DNA of 64,000 nucleotides, taken from NCBI GenBank assembly GCA_025656455.1, contig JAHXHS010000011.1, positions 62,001 to 126,000 on the forward strand. Reading direction: 5' to 3'. Position numbers and translations under genes: made by a program. Source of the stretch: Candidatus Thiodiazotropha sp. (ex Epidulcina cf. delphinae). GTDB taxonomy: Bacteria; Pseudomonadota; Gammaproteobacteria; Chromatiales; Chromatiaceae. Of this stretch, positions 27,939 through 37,242 are shown piece after piece; the stretch's first letter is position 1, and each line of letters begins with the position of its first letter. The notes beneath the pieces are model-generated. The model worked only from the letters and a program-made list of their open reading frames with translations, searched no databases and had not been told where the DNA came from.

Positions 27939-28298
27939 AGCCAGGCGTTGACCAGAGGCGGTTGATATCAGCGTGCCGAAGTAGGATCACCTGTGCCGGC
28001 AAGAGCGCAATCAGGTTGGGTGACCATGAGGGATAATGAAGTAATCTTGCTAGGCAAGAGGTTGTTCGGCCGGTTATAAGCCAGCCATCAAATTAAATTA
28101 CATGCAAGCGCATGAATGTAAAATTTATTTAAATTGAGAGTGGGTTCCAGCAATTGCTGAAGTAATTTTTTAAGATTTATGTTAAAACGATGATAATAAG
28201 TTGTACTTAAAAATCACTGCTATCCCTTTAAATTCATAGGGAGTTAGCGGGACAGCAGTGACTTAAAACAAATAGATCACGCAGGGAGGTACATAGTG
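27939..28298. promoter_or_regulatory. Leader region of the first FG-GAP gene with a 13-bp inverted repeat
   Basis: About 360 bases with no gene that I can support. The main structure is a stem at 28214-28226 (TCACTGCTATCCC) pairing with 28249-28261 (GGGACAGCAGTGA), 12 of 13 positions matched, with a 22-base loop. It sits about 25 bases before the Shine-Dalgarno GGGAGGT of the FG-GAP gene. There is no T-run, so it is not a standard terminator. It could be a leader hairpin or an operator. The rest is AT-rich and featureless. Confidence 0.4.
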
Positions 28299-31004
28299 AT
28301 GTTATTGGCCAGGAAGCGGTTAGTCAAACTTTTAAGAGGCTATGGATATGTATTTATGGCTTTTATAGGTTACGTCGGCTCGCTCACAGCGTTCTCAGTA
28401 GCGGCTGACTGGTTTGATGAGGTGGGCGTGTCTTCAGGTATTGATTATACAGGTGCAAGCTATGGCGCATCCTGGGGTGATGTAAATGGAGATGGATGGC
28501 CAGATTTATGGGCTGGAAATCATGGTTTGCACGGTAGCCCACGCCTATATCTCAATAATGGCAATGGCACATTTAGTGATGCTACGCAAGTTGTCGCTTT
28601 CAAGATGGATGATCTGCATGGTGCGGCATGGGCAGACATTGACAATGATGGTGATCAGGATCTGCTTGTGCAGGTCGGCGCTAAATCTGGCGCCGGGAGT
28701 GGACCAAACCAGCTTTTTATAAATCGTGAAGGTATTTTACAGGAAAATGCACAGGCTTACGGCCTGGAATACCCGCTTGGACGTGGTCGTACTCCTTTGT
28801 TTTTTGACTGGAACAGGGACGGTAGGCTTGATGTACTGTTGACAAATATCGCTCGACCAGATGGAGAGGCGCCAACTGCTTTATTTTTGCAGACCGATAG
28901 TGGGTTTGTTGATGGGGTCAACCAGACCGGAATGAATGTGAATGGTACTTCCAATCTGTTTGCGCAGGTGCTTGCTGTAGGTCAAAAATCGCCCCCCTTC
29001 ATTCTGATCCATGGCAGTATTCCTTCCTACCCAGCAGGCCTGTATGACCCTCAAGTTATCCCTTTTCATGATTCAAGCCGATTGCTTGGGCTATTTGATG
29101 ATGAGCCTCGGGTTGTTCATGATGTTGCTATCGCCGATTTCGATGGTGACCTTCTCTCAGATGTCTTTTTTTCGAGGACGAGTGCAGCTTCAGAGGCAGT
29201 TCAGACTGAGTCGAATGTTATATCGGCGCATCTGAAACTTGGCGGAGGTGGTGAGCAAGGGTTTTCATTTCGTGCGGATGGCGCAGTACAGGTCGAAATT
29301 AGTCCTCCCTGGGTAATCGATGCTTCTGATATCTATATTGGAAGTAAAGGCGTAAAATCGCTGAGTACGTCATTCACACTTAATTCATCTGACAGTGATT
29401 CGCTTGGGATAATGCCGCATATTCCTGGAACGTATTTTGGGCTATTCATAGGCTATGACATCGATACCGGATTATGGCAGGTGCTAGTCAGTAAGAGTAG
29501 CTGGTTGCGTACGGATATTCTAATAACTGCTGAAAGACCTATCACCGACTTACAGCAACTTGGTTTTACAAATTCTGATGGATCACGAGAGGACAGATTG
29601 TTACTACAGACTGAGTCGAGTTTTGTAGATCAATCGGTATCGACCGGCACAAATCGGCAGACAGCCTGTGACTCCGTTACGGCAGCTGACTTCGATAATG
29701 ACATGGATGTTGATTTATATCTTGTTTGTACAGGGTCTGCCACAAATCGCTCCAATATCCTGTATGAAAACCAGGGTAATAACTCATTTCAGGAGGTGCC
29801 AAATGCGGGAGGTGCTAGTGGCAGTTCAGTTGGTCGTGGAGAGAGTGCTACCAGTGTGGATTATGATGAAGATGGCTATGTAGATATTTTCGTGACTAAT
29901 GGTGGAGGTGGTGCTCTATTTAATAATGGTCCATCTCAATTATTTCGTAATACAGGAAGTGGCGCCCATTGGCTCGAAATAGATCTTATAGGAGTAGTTT
30001 CTAATCGTGATGCGACTGGTGCGCGCGTGCTGTTGACGGCAGATGGGATCACGCAAGTACGGGTGCAAGATGGAGGTATACACCGCTATTCCCAGGACCA
30101 TCAGCGTATCCATTTTGGTCTAGCTGATAAGAAAAAGGTTGATCATATAACTGTATACTGGCCAAGCGGAATCGTACAGCGGGTTTATGGGGTACATGCC
30201 GATCAAATTATAACCGTTGTAGAAGATACTCAGCCGATATTTTCGGGTATGCCGGATGCTTACAGGGCCGGAGCTCAAGAAGGAGTGTTTGTTTGGAAGA
30301 ACGAAACCGATAACACCTATCATCTTAGGGTGTCGGGTGATGGAGACTGGTCTGAGTTTGTCATAAAGCTGGTATCCACAGAATCTGTATCTGCCACGCC
30401 ATACAAGCTTGAATCTAATGATTCGTGGTCTGCTTCAGAGTATGGATTCTCTTTGACAAGCGAAGTTTCGAGCCACGAAGATGGTGTGGATTTTACAGTG
30501 CCGAGTGAAGCAAAAGTGCTCATCTCAGTAGAGAAAGAAGGCGTCTCAAACCCCAGATACTTACGATCCGCAGTCGATGGCGTGCCGTTATCACCAGCAG
30601 GCTGGATACTGAGTTCCACGCAAATTGCCTCTCGTCCGGTTTTTATACAAGGTGAGGATGATGGGCTTTTTGTGGGTCAGGGCTCTTCTCAGGGCGTGCT
30701 TGAGGCGCGCTACGTGAGTGGTCAGGTTAAACACAGAGTAGGATTGTCGATCATAAGCTCTAAGAGGATAAAGAATGCCACATTTCTCGAACTCGAGAAT
30801 GATAAAACGTATCTGACTAATAGTTCGGTCGCTATTAGAGGATTCGTCTACAACGGATGGGATGGGGTCGATATAAGCATCAATCACTTATCAGATGTGG
30901 GTATTTCATATACCGCTGATAGTCTGCTCCAACCCCGCATGGTGAATTTGAATCTTGAATCGGGGGCTGTTGTTCATCCTAATGCATACTGGCTGCAACG
31001 ATGA
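28299..31004 (+). CDS. Exported FG-GAP/VCBS propeller protein with ASPIC/UnbV domain, copy 1
   Basis: A 901-aa protein with a signal peptide (hydrophobic ~17-35, then SVAADWF). FG-GAP calcium-binding repeats of the DxDxDGxxD type recur: DVNGDGWPDL, DIDNDGDQDLL, DWNRDGRLDVL, DFDNDMDVDLY, DYDEDGYVDIF. They predict an integrin-alpha-like propeller. An ASPIC/UnbV domain follows at ~555-645 (HWLEIDL, VYWPSGIVQRVYG). The last ~250 residues are an unrecognised module shared with copy 2 (VFVWKNETDNTYHLR, SWSASEYGFSL). A related segment lies between the propeller repeats (~310-420). ATG 28299 fits GGGAGGT eight bases upstream; GTG 28296 is possible. There is no PEP-CTERM-like tail. Likely a secreted or surface protein made with the polysaccharide. 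Confidence 0.83.
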   Translation: MLLARKRLVKLLRGYGYVFMAFIGYVGSLTAFSVAADWFDEVGVSSGIDYTGASYGASWGDVNGDGWPDLWAGNHGLHGSPRLYLNNGNGTFSDATQVVAFKMDDLHGAAWADIDNDGDQDLLVQVGAKSGAGSGPNQLFINREGILQENAQAYGLEYPLGRGRTPLFFDWNRDGRLDVLLTNIARPDGEAPTALFLQTDSGFVDGVNQTGMNVNGTSNLFAQVLAVGQKSPPFILIHGSIPSYPAGLYDPQVIPFHDSSRLLGLFDDEPRVVHDVAIADFDGDLLSDVFFSRTSAASEAVQTESNVISAHLKLGGGGEQGFSFRADGAVQVEISPPWVIDASDIYIGSKGVKSLSTSFTLNSSDSDSLGIMPHIPGTYFGLFIGYDIDTGLWQVLVSKSSWLRTDILITAERPITDLQQLGFTNSDGSREDRLLLQTESSFVDQSVSTGTNRQTACDSVTAADFDNDMDVDLYLVCTGSATNRSNILYENQGNNSFQEVPNAGGASGSSVGRGESATSVDYDEDGYVDIFVTNGGGGALFNNGPSQLFRNTGSGAHWLEIDLIGVVSNRDATGARVLLTADGITQVRVQDGGIHRYSQDHQRIHFGLADKKKVDHITVYWPSGIVQRVYGVHADQIITVVEDTQPIFSGMPDAYRAGAQEGVFVWKNETDNTYHLRVSGDGDWSEFVIKLVSTESVSATPYKLESNDSWSASEYGFSLTSEVSSHEDGVDFTVPSEAKVLISVEKEGVSNPRYLRSAVDGVPLSPAGWILSSTQIASRPVFIQGEDDGLFVGQGSSQGVLEARYVSGQVKHRVGLSIISSKRIKNATFLELENDKTYLTNSSVAIRGFVYNGWDGVDISINHLSDVGISYTADSLLQPRMVNLNLESGAVVHPNAYWLQR
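30160..31004 (+). repeat. Duplicated 3' segment, FG-GAP copy 1
   Basis: This 845-base segment matches 33346-34190 at a constant offset of 3186 bases with no net gap. Around 30365-30535 the two are identical over roughly 170 bases. Differences, many of them at third codon positions, become frequent towards both ends. That gradient is what gene conversion between tandem paralogues leaves behind. Confidence 0.85.
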
Positions 31005-31469
31005 GATATGCCTGCATGTGGAACGCCGCCTTGTGTTAAATCAAGAATGTACTCACCCGGGAATTAATTGTTCCACAGATGGTTTCAAGGCTCGGCTGAA
31101 TAGGATAGCGGGCCACCCTTTGGCATCCAAATCTTCAGGCATGAAGTATGAGGGAACTAAGCTATGACGCATCATGGGGTGATGTGAACTGGGTAGCCCC
31201 CTGTGCCAGGATTGTTGTCGCCTCCCCGAGATGGGGTAATGAGAGCAGGCAGGGGACGGAAAGAGACTCAAACGCCAGTAGATCAGCCCCGTAGAATCGA
31301 ATATTTACAAAAATCAGATTATAGTGTGAAGCGCCACATAATACCTAAGAAAGGATTATGTTTACTATACGTATTGTGATAAATTGAATCAGTCAAGCGT
31401 AATTTATTTATTTTTTCTCATATAGCCGAAAGGAATGATCGTAACTGATTATTAAGGAGTGATACTGCT
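31005..31469. other. Gap between the two FG-GAP genes
   Basis: About 465 bases without an intact gene. It contains a fossil of an FG-GAP 5' region at 31132-31192, described separately. The rest has no start with a good ribosome-binding site. From 31300 on it is AT-rich and probably holds the promoter of copy 2, whose AAGGAG lies about ten bases before its ATG. Confidence 0.5.
31132..31192 (+). pseudogene. Fossil fragment of a third FG-GAP gene
   Basis: The segment aligns with 28431-28490 in copy 1. Its translation reads SSGMKYEGT, then a one-base insertion, then SYDASWGDVNW, against SSGIDYTGASYGASWGDVNG in copy 1. The last 35 bases contain long exact runs (for example TGGGGTGATGT). The insertion breaks the frame and no homology is visible further on, so this is a decayed remnant of a former tandem copy. 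Confidence 0.6.
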
Positions 31470-34190
31470 ATGATAAGGACGACTAACCGGGACCTTTTTG
31501 AATGTGAGAGAACCCCATCCCCTCCTTCCCGTCTATCAAAAATATTTCTGTTACTACTTATCACCACTGGACAAATATACGGAGGGATAGCCGTTTGTGG
31601 TTTTTTGGATGTCTCAACGTCGGTTGGCCTGGAAGACAACGCCCAAAAGAAGGCCTTTGGAAATCCTACCTGGATCGATTTCAATAATGACGGTTTATTA
31701 GACATGATTAGCTCCAGACATCGATATGACATGAATGTTTACTTAAATACCGGCTACGGAACGTTTGAGAATATTTTTGAAAACTCGAATCTGTATCCAA
31801 CGGGAACCTGGGATCACCATGGTTTTGCCATGGCAGACTACGATAACGATGGCAACATGGACATGTTTGTCGCAGAAGGCAACTTTTCTGGCTCCTTGCT
31901 CAGCGCCAGCCAACTTTGGCTTGGTGATGGGGAAGGGAGATTCAACAATGTAACAAATGACTCTGGTATTAGCGGGTATGGTAGAACAGCTATAGCGATA
32001 GACTACGACAATGATGGTAATGTCGATATTATCAAGTTGCATTTGCAAGATGGTGTCAGGCTATTTCGAAATATTGGCGATGGTACATTCGAAGATAAAA
32101 CCGTTGAAGCGGGTCTTGTAAATCTGAATGGAAGAACGAATGGGGCATCAGCAGACTATGATTCGGATGGCGACATGGATCTTGTTCTAGGCGCAGGGCC
32201 GAGAGCCATGCTTTTTGAGAATAACGGGCAAGGAGGCTTTCAGGCCGTATACACTTTTCGAGATACGAGCGCCCTGCATTCAATAGCCTGGGGTGACTAT
32301 GACAATGATGGTGACTTAGATATCGCTTTTGGAATGGGTAAAGCGGATTACACCGCTGGTCTGGTCGTTGAACCAAATAGACTCTATTTTGCTAATAATG
32401 TCCGTGATGAGATAGGCGCTTTGGATTTCTCTACAACAGGTGGAGCTGTTACGTTTACGTTAGGAGCTGAGCAACTTGACACGCGGAATGTCTACATTGG
32501 CGCGAGTAAACAGCATCCTGATTCGATGCCGTTCACAATCAGTGAGGCTATAGGTGAGCCACATATTTCACCAAGTGAAAAAGGCATATTTGTCTGGAAG
32601 GATGTAGATTTAGATAATTGGCATATCTGTTGGAGTAGTGGTGACAGGGCGAATTATACAGGTTATGGAGAGATTTCAGTCAGTGCCGGAATGGAGATTT
32701 CGGATATCTCCACGTCATATACACCAATAGATCCAAATAGAACCATTGAGTTGTATCAGAACGAAGGAAACGGCCTATTTACACGCGTTACTGAGGCAAA
32801 AAATATGACTCACATCGGCAGTCATAAAGGCGGTGTGGTGTGGGGTGACTACGACAATGACCGCGATTTAGACCTCTATGTCGTAGATTCCGGCACGATA
32901 GCCGGCAATAAAGAAAACGCTTTGTTCCAGAATAACGGTTCCGGCAATTTTACTGATGTTGCAGTTCTTGAAGAGGTAACGGCAATGCATGCTGTCGGCA
33001 GGCATTATGGCGCCGCTTGGGGTGATTATGATAACGATGGTTTTCTTGACCTATTTCTGTCTCAGGGCAATGGATTCGGCACACCTTTAGCGCTAGGTAA
33101 GGAGATTTTGTACCGTAATCTCGGACGTGATATGGGCAGCGCGAATCATTGGCTAAAAATAGACTTGGAGGGTGTTGCCGCAAATCGTGCAGGAATCGGT
33201 TCAATTGTAGAAATCGTCTCAGATTCGGGAACACTCATGCGGCACGCCAACGGTGGCGGTGGAGGGCAAATGTATTCACAAGGAGCAGGCCCGCTGCATC
33301 TTGGATTGGGCGATGATAAGAAAGTAAGCAGATTGACGGTGCGTTGGCCAAGTGGAACTGTACAGCGGGTTTATGGAGTGCATGCTGACCAAATTATAAC
33401 CGTTGTAGAAGACACTCAGCCTACAATTCCGGGTAAGCCGGATGCTTACAGGGCTGGAACCCAAGAAGGAGTGTTTGTTTGGAAGGATGAAACCGATAAC
33501 GCCTATCATCTTAGGGTGTCGGGTGATGGAGACTGGTCTGAGTTTGTCGTAAAGCTGGTATCCACAGAATCTGTATCTGCCACGCCATACAAGCTTGAAT
33601 CTAATGATTCGTGGTCTGCTTCAGAGTATGGATTCTCTTTGACAAGCGAAGTTTCGAGCCACGAAGATGGTGTGGATTTTACAGTGCCGAGTGAAGCAAA
33701 AGTGCTCATCTCAGTAGAGAAACAAGGCGTTTCAAACCCCAGATACTTACGATCCGCAGTCGATGGCGTGCCGTTATCACCAGCAGGCTGGATACTGAGT
33801 TCCACACAAATAGCCTCTCGTCCGGTTTTTATACAAGGTGAGGATGATGGACTTTTTGTGGGTCATGGCTCTTCTCAGGGCGTGCTGGAGGCGCGCTACG
33901 TGAGTGGCCGCCTTAAGCACAGAGTGGGCTTGTCAATTATAAGTTCTAAGAGGATAAAGCATGCCAAGTTTCTTGATCTTGAAAATGACAAAACGTACCT
34001 GACTGATAGTTCAGTAACCATTAATGGATTCGTATACAACGGATGGGATGGAGCTGATGTAGTAGTTGACCGAATATCTGATATCGGTATTTCATATACG
34101 GCCGATAGTCTATTTCAACCACACATGGTAAATTTGAATCTCGAACCGGGATCTGTCGTGCATCCTAATGCATCTTGGCTGCAGCGATAA
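31470..34190 (+). CDS. Exported FG-GAP/VCBS propeller protein with ASPIC/UnbV domain, copy 2
   Basis: A 906-aa paralogue of the preceding large gene. The N-terminus has a charged start and a hydrophobic signal or anchor at ~24-43 (IFLLLLITTGQIYGGIAVCGF). FG-GAP repeats are clear: DFNNDGLLDMI, DYDNDGNMDMF, DYDNDGNVDII, DYDSDGDMDLV, DYDNDGDLDIA, DYDNDRDLDLY, DYDNDGFLDLF. The ASPIC/UnbV domain spans ~555-650 (WPSGTVQRVYGVHADQ), followed by the shared C-terminal module. An internal segment at ~310-420 (GIFVWKDVDLDNWHI) looks like a diverged version of that module, so it occurs more than once per protein. The N-terminal half is much less like copy 1 than the 3' end. The ligand and surface attachment are unknown. 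Confidence 0.83.
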   Translation: MIRTTNRDLFECERTPSPPSRLSKIFLLLLITTGQIYGGIAVCGFLDVSTSVGLEDNAQKKAFGNPTWIDFNNDGLLDMISSRHRYDMNVYLNTGYGTFENIFENSNLYPTGTWDHHGFAMADYDNDGNMDMFVAEGNFSGSLLSASQLWLGDGEGRFNNVTNDSGISGYGRTAIAIDYDNDGNVDIIKLHLQDGVRLFRNIGDGTFEDKTVEAGLVNLNGRTNGASADYDSDGDMDLVLGAGPRAMLFENNGQGGFQAVYTFRDTSALHSIAWGDYDNDGDLDIAFGMGKADYTAGLVVEPNRLYFANNVRDEIGALDFSTTGGAVTFTLGAEQLDTRNVYIGASKQHPDSMPFTISEAIGEPHISPSEKGIFVWKDVDLDNWHICWSSGDRANYTGYGEISVSAGMEISDISTSYTPIDPNRTIELYQNEGNGLFTRVTEAKNMTHIGSHKGGVVWGDYDNDRDLDLYVVDSGTIAGNKENALFQNNGSGNFTDVAVLEEVTAMHAVGRHYGAAWGDYDNDGFLDLFLSQGNGFGTPLALGKEILYRNLGRDMGSANHWLKIDLEGVAANRAGIGSIVEIVSDSGTLMRHANGGGGGQMYSQGAGPLHLGLGDDKKVSRLTVRWPSGTVQRVYGVHADQIITVVEDTQPTIPGKPDAYRAGTQEGVFVWKDETDNAYHLRVSGDGDWSEFVVKLVSTESVSATPYKLESNDSWSASEYGFSLTSEVSSHEDGVDFTVPSEAKVLISVEKQGVSNPRYLRSAVDGVPLSPAGWILSSTQIASRPVFIQGEDDGLFVGHGSSQGVLEARYVSGRLKHRVGLSIISSKRIKHAKFLDLENDKTYLTDSSVTINGFVYNGWDGADVVVDRISDIGISYTADSLFQPHMVNLNLEPGSVVHPNASWLQR
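33346..34190 (+). repeat. Duplicated 3' segment, FG-GAP copy 2
   Basis: Partner of 30160-31004; see that entry for the pattern of identity. It covers the end of the ASPIC/UnbV domain and the whole C-terminal module, up to the shared ending NLNLE-(S/P)-G-(A/S)-VVHPNA-(Y/S)-WLQR. Confidence 0.85.
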
Positions 34191-34278
34191 GCTATGCCAA
34201 CATATTAGATCAGATGCAGGATATTTCCAGGAAGATTGTCAGTACGGAAGATTCAGCGTGGGCATGCACTAAAATATC

Positions 34279-35193
34279 TTACGCAGCAACGGCTCGTTTG
34301 GCGTAAAAGCCGATTGTGCGGGTTAACAAGTCTTCACGCGTATAACCCAGTGCTTCCAGTTTCTTGAGGCGCGCTGCAGTGAGATGCTTTTCTCCTTCGG
34401 TTATTGTTATCTCCTTCTGTACATCCAAGTGCTTGTAAAAAATATCTCGATAGTCGTTTATACGCAGTTTATTAAGGTATGTATTTACAGGAAATTTATT
34501 GCTTAACAGGTGGTCCCAAGGTTCGGCGGATCGATCGCAAATTTCATCCGGATTCAACCATTCCAGATTATGACCGCCGGACAAGCTTGGGAATAGGTGT
34601 ATATAGATGATCGCGATGCCGCGGTCGGCGAGCACGCGATTGGTCTCGGCAGCTGCGGCTGACACGTCTGCTATATGTTCAAATACCGCTCTGGAGAAGA
34701 TGAAGTCAAACGTCATGTCAGTAAATTTCATCTCACAGGCATCCATGACACACGTGTCAAGATCCTTATAAGTCACATGCTGTCCAAACACATCGGACAC
34801 GGCCCGTTTGGTGTGACTGTCGAATAAGGCAGCTCTCGCCAATGATTTAACGGCTCGTTCCAGGCCATTTTCTCGTGCCATTTTGAGGAGCATCGCTAAC
34901 GACATCTGATAGGTAGCTACCTCAACGTCAATTCCTGTCACCTTTGCGCCGCGAGTTGAAAACAGTGCCGTTTGATGTGCGAGTTGACCGCAGCCAATCT
35001 CCAGCATACGTGCACCCTCTACATCGAGCCCGGTTTGCGCAGTGAAGGAGTCTGCTAAGTGATTGTAGTACTCAATGATCTTTGTAGCTTTGCCGGATCC
35101 GAAAAGCTTGTTGCGATATGCTTGATAAATTTTGATATTCGATCGTATACGTGAACTTAAGGGGATAGGTTGCGCGCTCATTGCGGATTTCAT
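34279..35193 (-). CDS. Class I SAM-dependent methyltransferase
   Basis: A 304-aa cytoplasmic methyltransferase. Motif I is MLEIGCGQLAHQTALF (~65-80), then VTGIDVE at the end of strand 2. FDFIFSRAVFEHIADV (~150-165) is the post-motif-II region with the usual FEH. The call is at family level; a sugar or glycan O-methyl transfer is suggested only by context. The ATG at 35193 is strongly supported by AAGGAGGG six bases upstream. It is on the opposite strand from its neighbours and convergent with FG-GAP copy 2, so it is regulated separately. Confidence 0.82.
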   Translation of the reverse strand: MKSAMSAQPIPLSSRIRSNIKIYQAYRNKLFGSGKATKIIEYYNHLADSFTAQTGLDVEGARMLEIGCGQLAHQTALFSTRGAKVTGIDVEVATYQMSLAMLLKMARENGLERAVKSLARAALFDSHTKRAVSDVFGQHVTYKDLDTCVMDACEMKFTDMTFDFIFSRAVFEHIADVSAAAAETNRVLADRGIAIIYIHLFPSLSGGHNLEWLNPDEICDRSAEPWDHLLSNKFPVNTYLNKLRINDYRDIFYKHLDVQKEITITEGEKHLTAARLKKLEALGYTREDLLTRTIGFYAKRAVAA

Positions 35194-35941
35194 GAAAATC
35201 CCTCCTTAAATAACCTGCCGAATTACGGGTAAAAAAATTCCTTTCTATTCATTAGAAATGATACCAAAATAGGCTAAATGCCTCAAGATGGCCAAGTGTC
35301 GGATTTGCTGAATAGGGTATTAAAGAAACAGATGACAGATGAAGTGTGAAAGTCGATATAAATCAAAAAAAATAGCTGTTATTATTGTCTAATAAATCAT
35401 TCGTCTATCATTATTATAACGGTGCTTTATTTGTTGGCATGTAGCAGAGTTAGCCGGCCCTATTTGGGATACGCAACTTATTCAAGAGATTGAATCTCGG
35501 TCTGGAAACGCCGTAGGCGATCAAAACGGAAGCCTATTAAGCTGGATAGAATGGCATTATGCTAATCTGGTAATAGCGCATCAAGAACGGTGACTCTAGC
35601 AAATCGTGCTATTTATCAGTACAGTCACTCAATCATGGCAGGTTAATATTATTTTTTTGTGATCTAACCCATGTAAATCCCATTTAATGGATGGGCTCTC
35701 TATGCTGAATAATTGTTGTCACATTGCATAACTTATCTGGATGACGACGCTAATCCAATGCCATAACACTGAGGCTAGCGACGTGCTTGCATTTTATAGC
35801 CTCCCGTACGATTAAAGTCAGTTACGGATTATAATGTATATAGTTTCTCGGTATTAAACGAGCGTCAGTCCCAATAGTTTCTGTAACCTTGTGAGTGATT
35901 GGTGCATTTAGGTATGTGAATTATTTAGTGAATAAAATATT
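35194..35941. other. Long AT-rich gap with a possible fossil frame
   Basis: About 750 bases without an intact gene. A start-less open frame at 35420-35593 ends LLSWIEWHYANLVIAHQER-stop. That ending weakly resembles the QHQYNYLLWHEED motif of DUF4254 proteins, which are common in polysaccharide loci, so this may be a relic of such a gene. The rest is very AT-rich, and the last 100 bases presumably carry the promoter of the GT4 gene. I see no terminator or strong repeat. Confidence 0.35.
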
Positions 35942-37156
35942 GTGAATATCCTATCAGTCAATAAATTCTTCTGGCGTAAGGGCGGCAGCGAGGCAGTGTT
36001 TTTCAATGAAATGGAACTTTTGCAACGATATGGTCATCGAGTTATTCCATTTTCAATGAAAAGCCAGTATAACCTTGAGACGCCATATGAGAAGTATTTT
36101 GTTGAGGAAGTGAACTATGAGGCAACAGGGTTGCTCAATCGATTGACAAATGCTTCAAAGGTCATTTTCTCTTTTGATGCCCGTTCAAAAATACATCGAT
36201 TGCTGCGTGATCATCAGTTCGATATAGCACATTTTCACATTTTCCAGCACCAGATATCACCCTCTGTATTTGCGCCTATAACCCGCAGTGGGGCGCCCCT
36301 GGTGCTAACCCTTCATGACCTCAAGCCAATATGTCCAAATTATAAAATGTATGTCAACGGCAAGGTCTGTGAGGCATGCAAGCAAGGAAAATTCTATCAT
36401 TCTGTTGTGAATCGCTGTAACAAAGGCATTTTATTAAACAGCGTAATAAACGCTGTTGAAATGTATTCGCACTATGCCCTTGGTTATTATCATGATGTCT
36501 CTCGCTTTATTGCCGTGAGCCGTTTTTATCAGCAAAAGATGATCGATTTCGGGTTTTCCGAAGATCAGGTAAGCTATATTCCAAATATGATTGAACCGGA
36601 TAGTGCGTATCCGTCCCATGACGACGAGGGGTATGCCCTCTATTTTGGCCGGCTTTCTGAGGAAAAAGATGTGAGTAGCCTGATTGGGGCGATGTCTAAA
36701 GTTCCAGCGTTGAAGTTGATTATTGCGGGAACAGGTCCAGATGAAAAACTGCTCCAGAAGCAAGTCAAACGTCATGCCATTGATAATGTGAAATTCGTGG
36801 GTTTTCAGTCTGGCGATAATTTACGCCGGCTGATTACACAAGCCTCGTTTACAGTGCTTCCATCAAAATGGTATGAAAACTGTCCGATGAGTATCCTGGA
36901 GTCATTCGCCCATGGAAAGCCTGTGTTAGGGGCAAGAATAGGTGGCATACCTGAATTGATAGATGATGGTTTGGATGGTTTTCACTTTACTCCGGAAAAG
37001 GAAGATGAGATTGCTGAAAAGCTTACTATGATGGCATCTATGAGTAGGGCTGACAGGAGAGAAATGGGTATTAACGGATATGAGAAAATCAAGCGTAATT
37101 ATTCGCCGGAGCAGCATTACGAAGAATTAATGACTGTTTATCGGACGGTGAAATAA
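35942..37156 (+). CDS. Glycosyltransferase family 4
   Basis: A 404-aa GT-B fold enzyme, expected to transfer a sugar from a nucleotide donor to the lipid-linked repeat unit at the cytoplasmic membrane face. It begins with the GT4 N-terminal pattern NKFFWRKGGSEAVFFNEM. The donor-binding half has YFGRLSEEKDVSSLIGAM (~236-253) and LIIAGTGPDEKLL. The retaining-GT signature CPMSILESFAHGKPVLGARIG lies at ~314-334. A cysteine-rich insertion (CPNYKMYVNGKVCEACKQG) at ~130-150 is seen in a subset of GT4 enzymes. GTG 35942 is the only reasonable start. Confidence 0.87.
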   Translation: MNILSVNKFFWRKGGSEAVFFNEMELLQRYGHRVIPFSMKSQYNLETPYEKYFVEEVNYEATGLLNRLTNASKVIFSFDARSKIHRLLRDHQFDIAHFHIFQHQISPSVFAPITRSGAPLVLTLHDLKPICPNYKMYVNGKVCEACKQGKFYHSVVNRCNKGILLNSVINAVEMYSHYALGYYHDVSRFIAVSRFYQQKMIDFGFSEDQVSYIPNMIEPDSAYPSHDDEGYALYFGRLSEEKDVSSLIGAMSKVPALKLIIAGTGPDEKLLQKQVKRHAIDNVKFVGFQSGDNLRRLITQASFTVLPSKWYENCPMSILESFAHGKPVLGARIGGIPELIDDGLDGFHFTPEKEDEIAEKLTMMASMSRADRREMGINGYEKIKRNYSPEQHYEELMTVYRTVK

Positions 37157-37242
37157 TACATTATCCAGGCACCCATAAAAGTTTATGATCGTCAAGCGGA
37201 ATATATGGAAGACAATATCTTGTATTGACAAAAGGAAATGCA

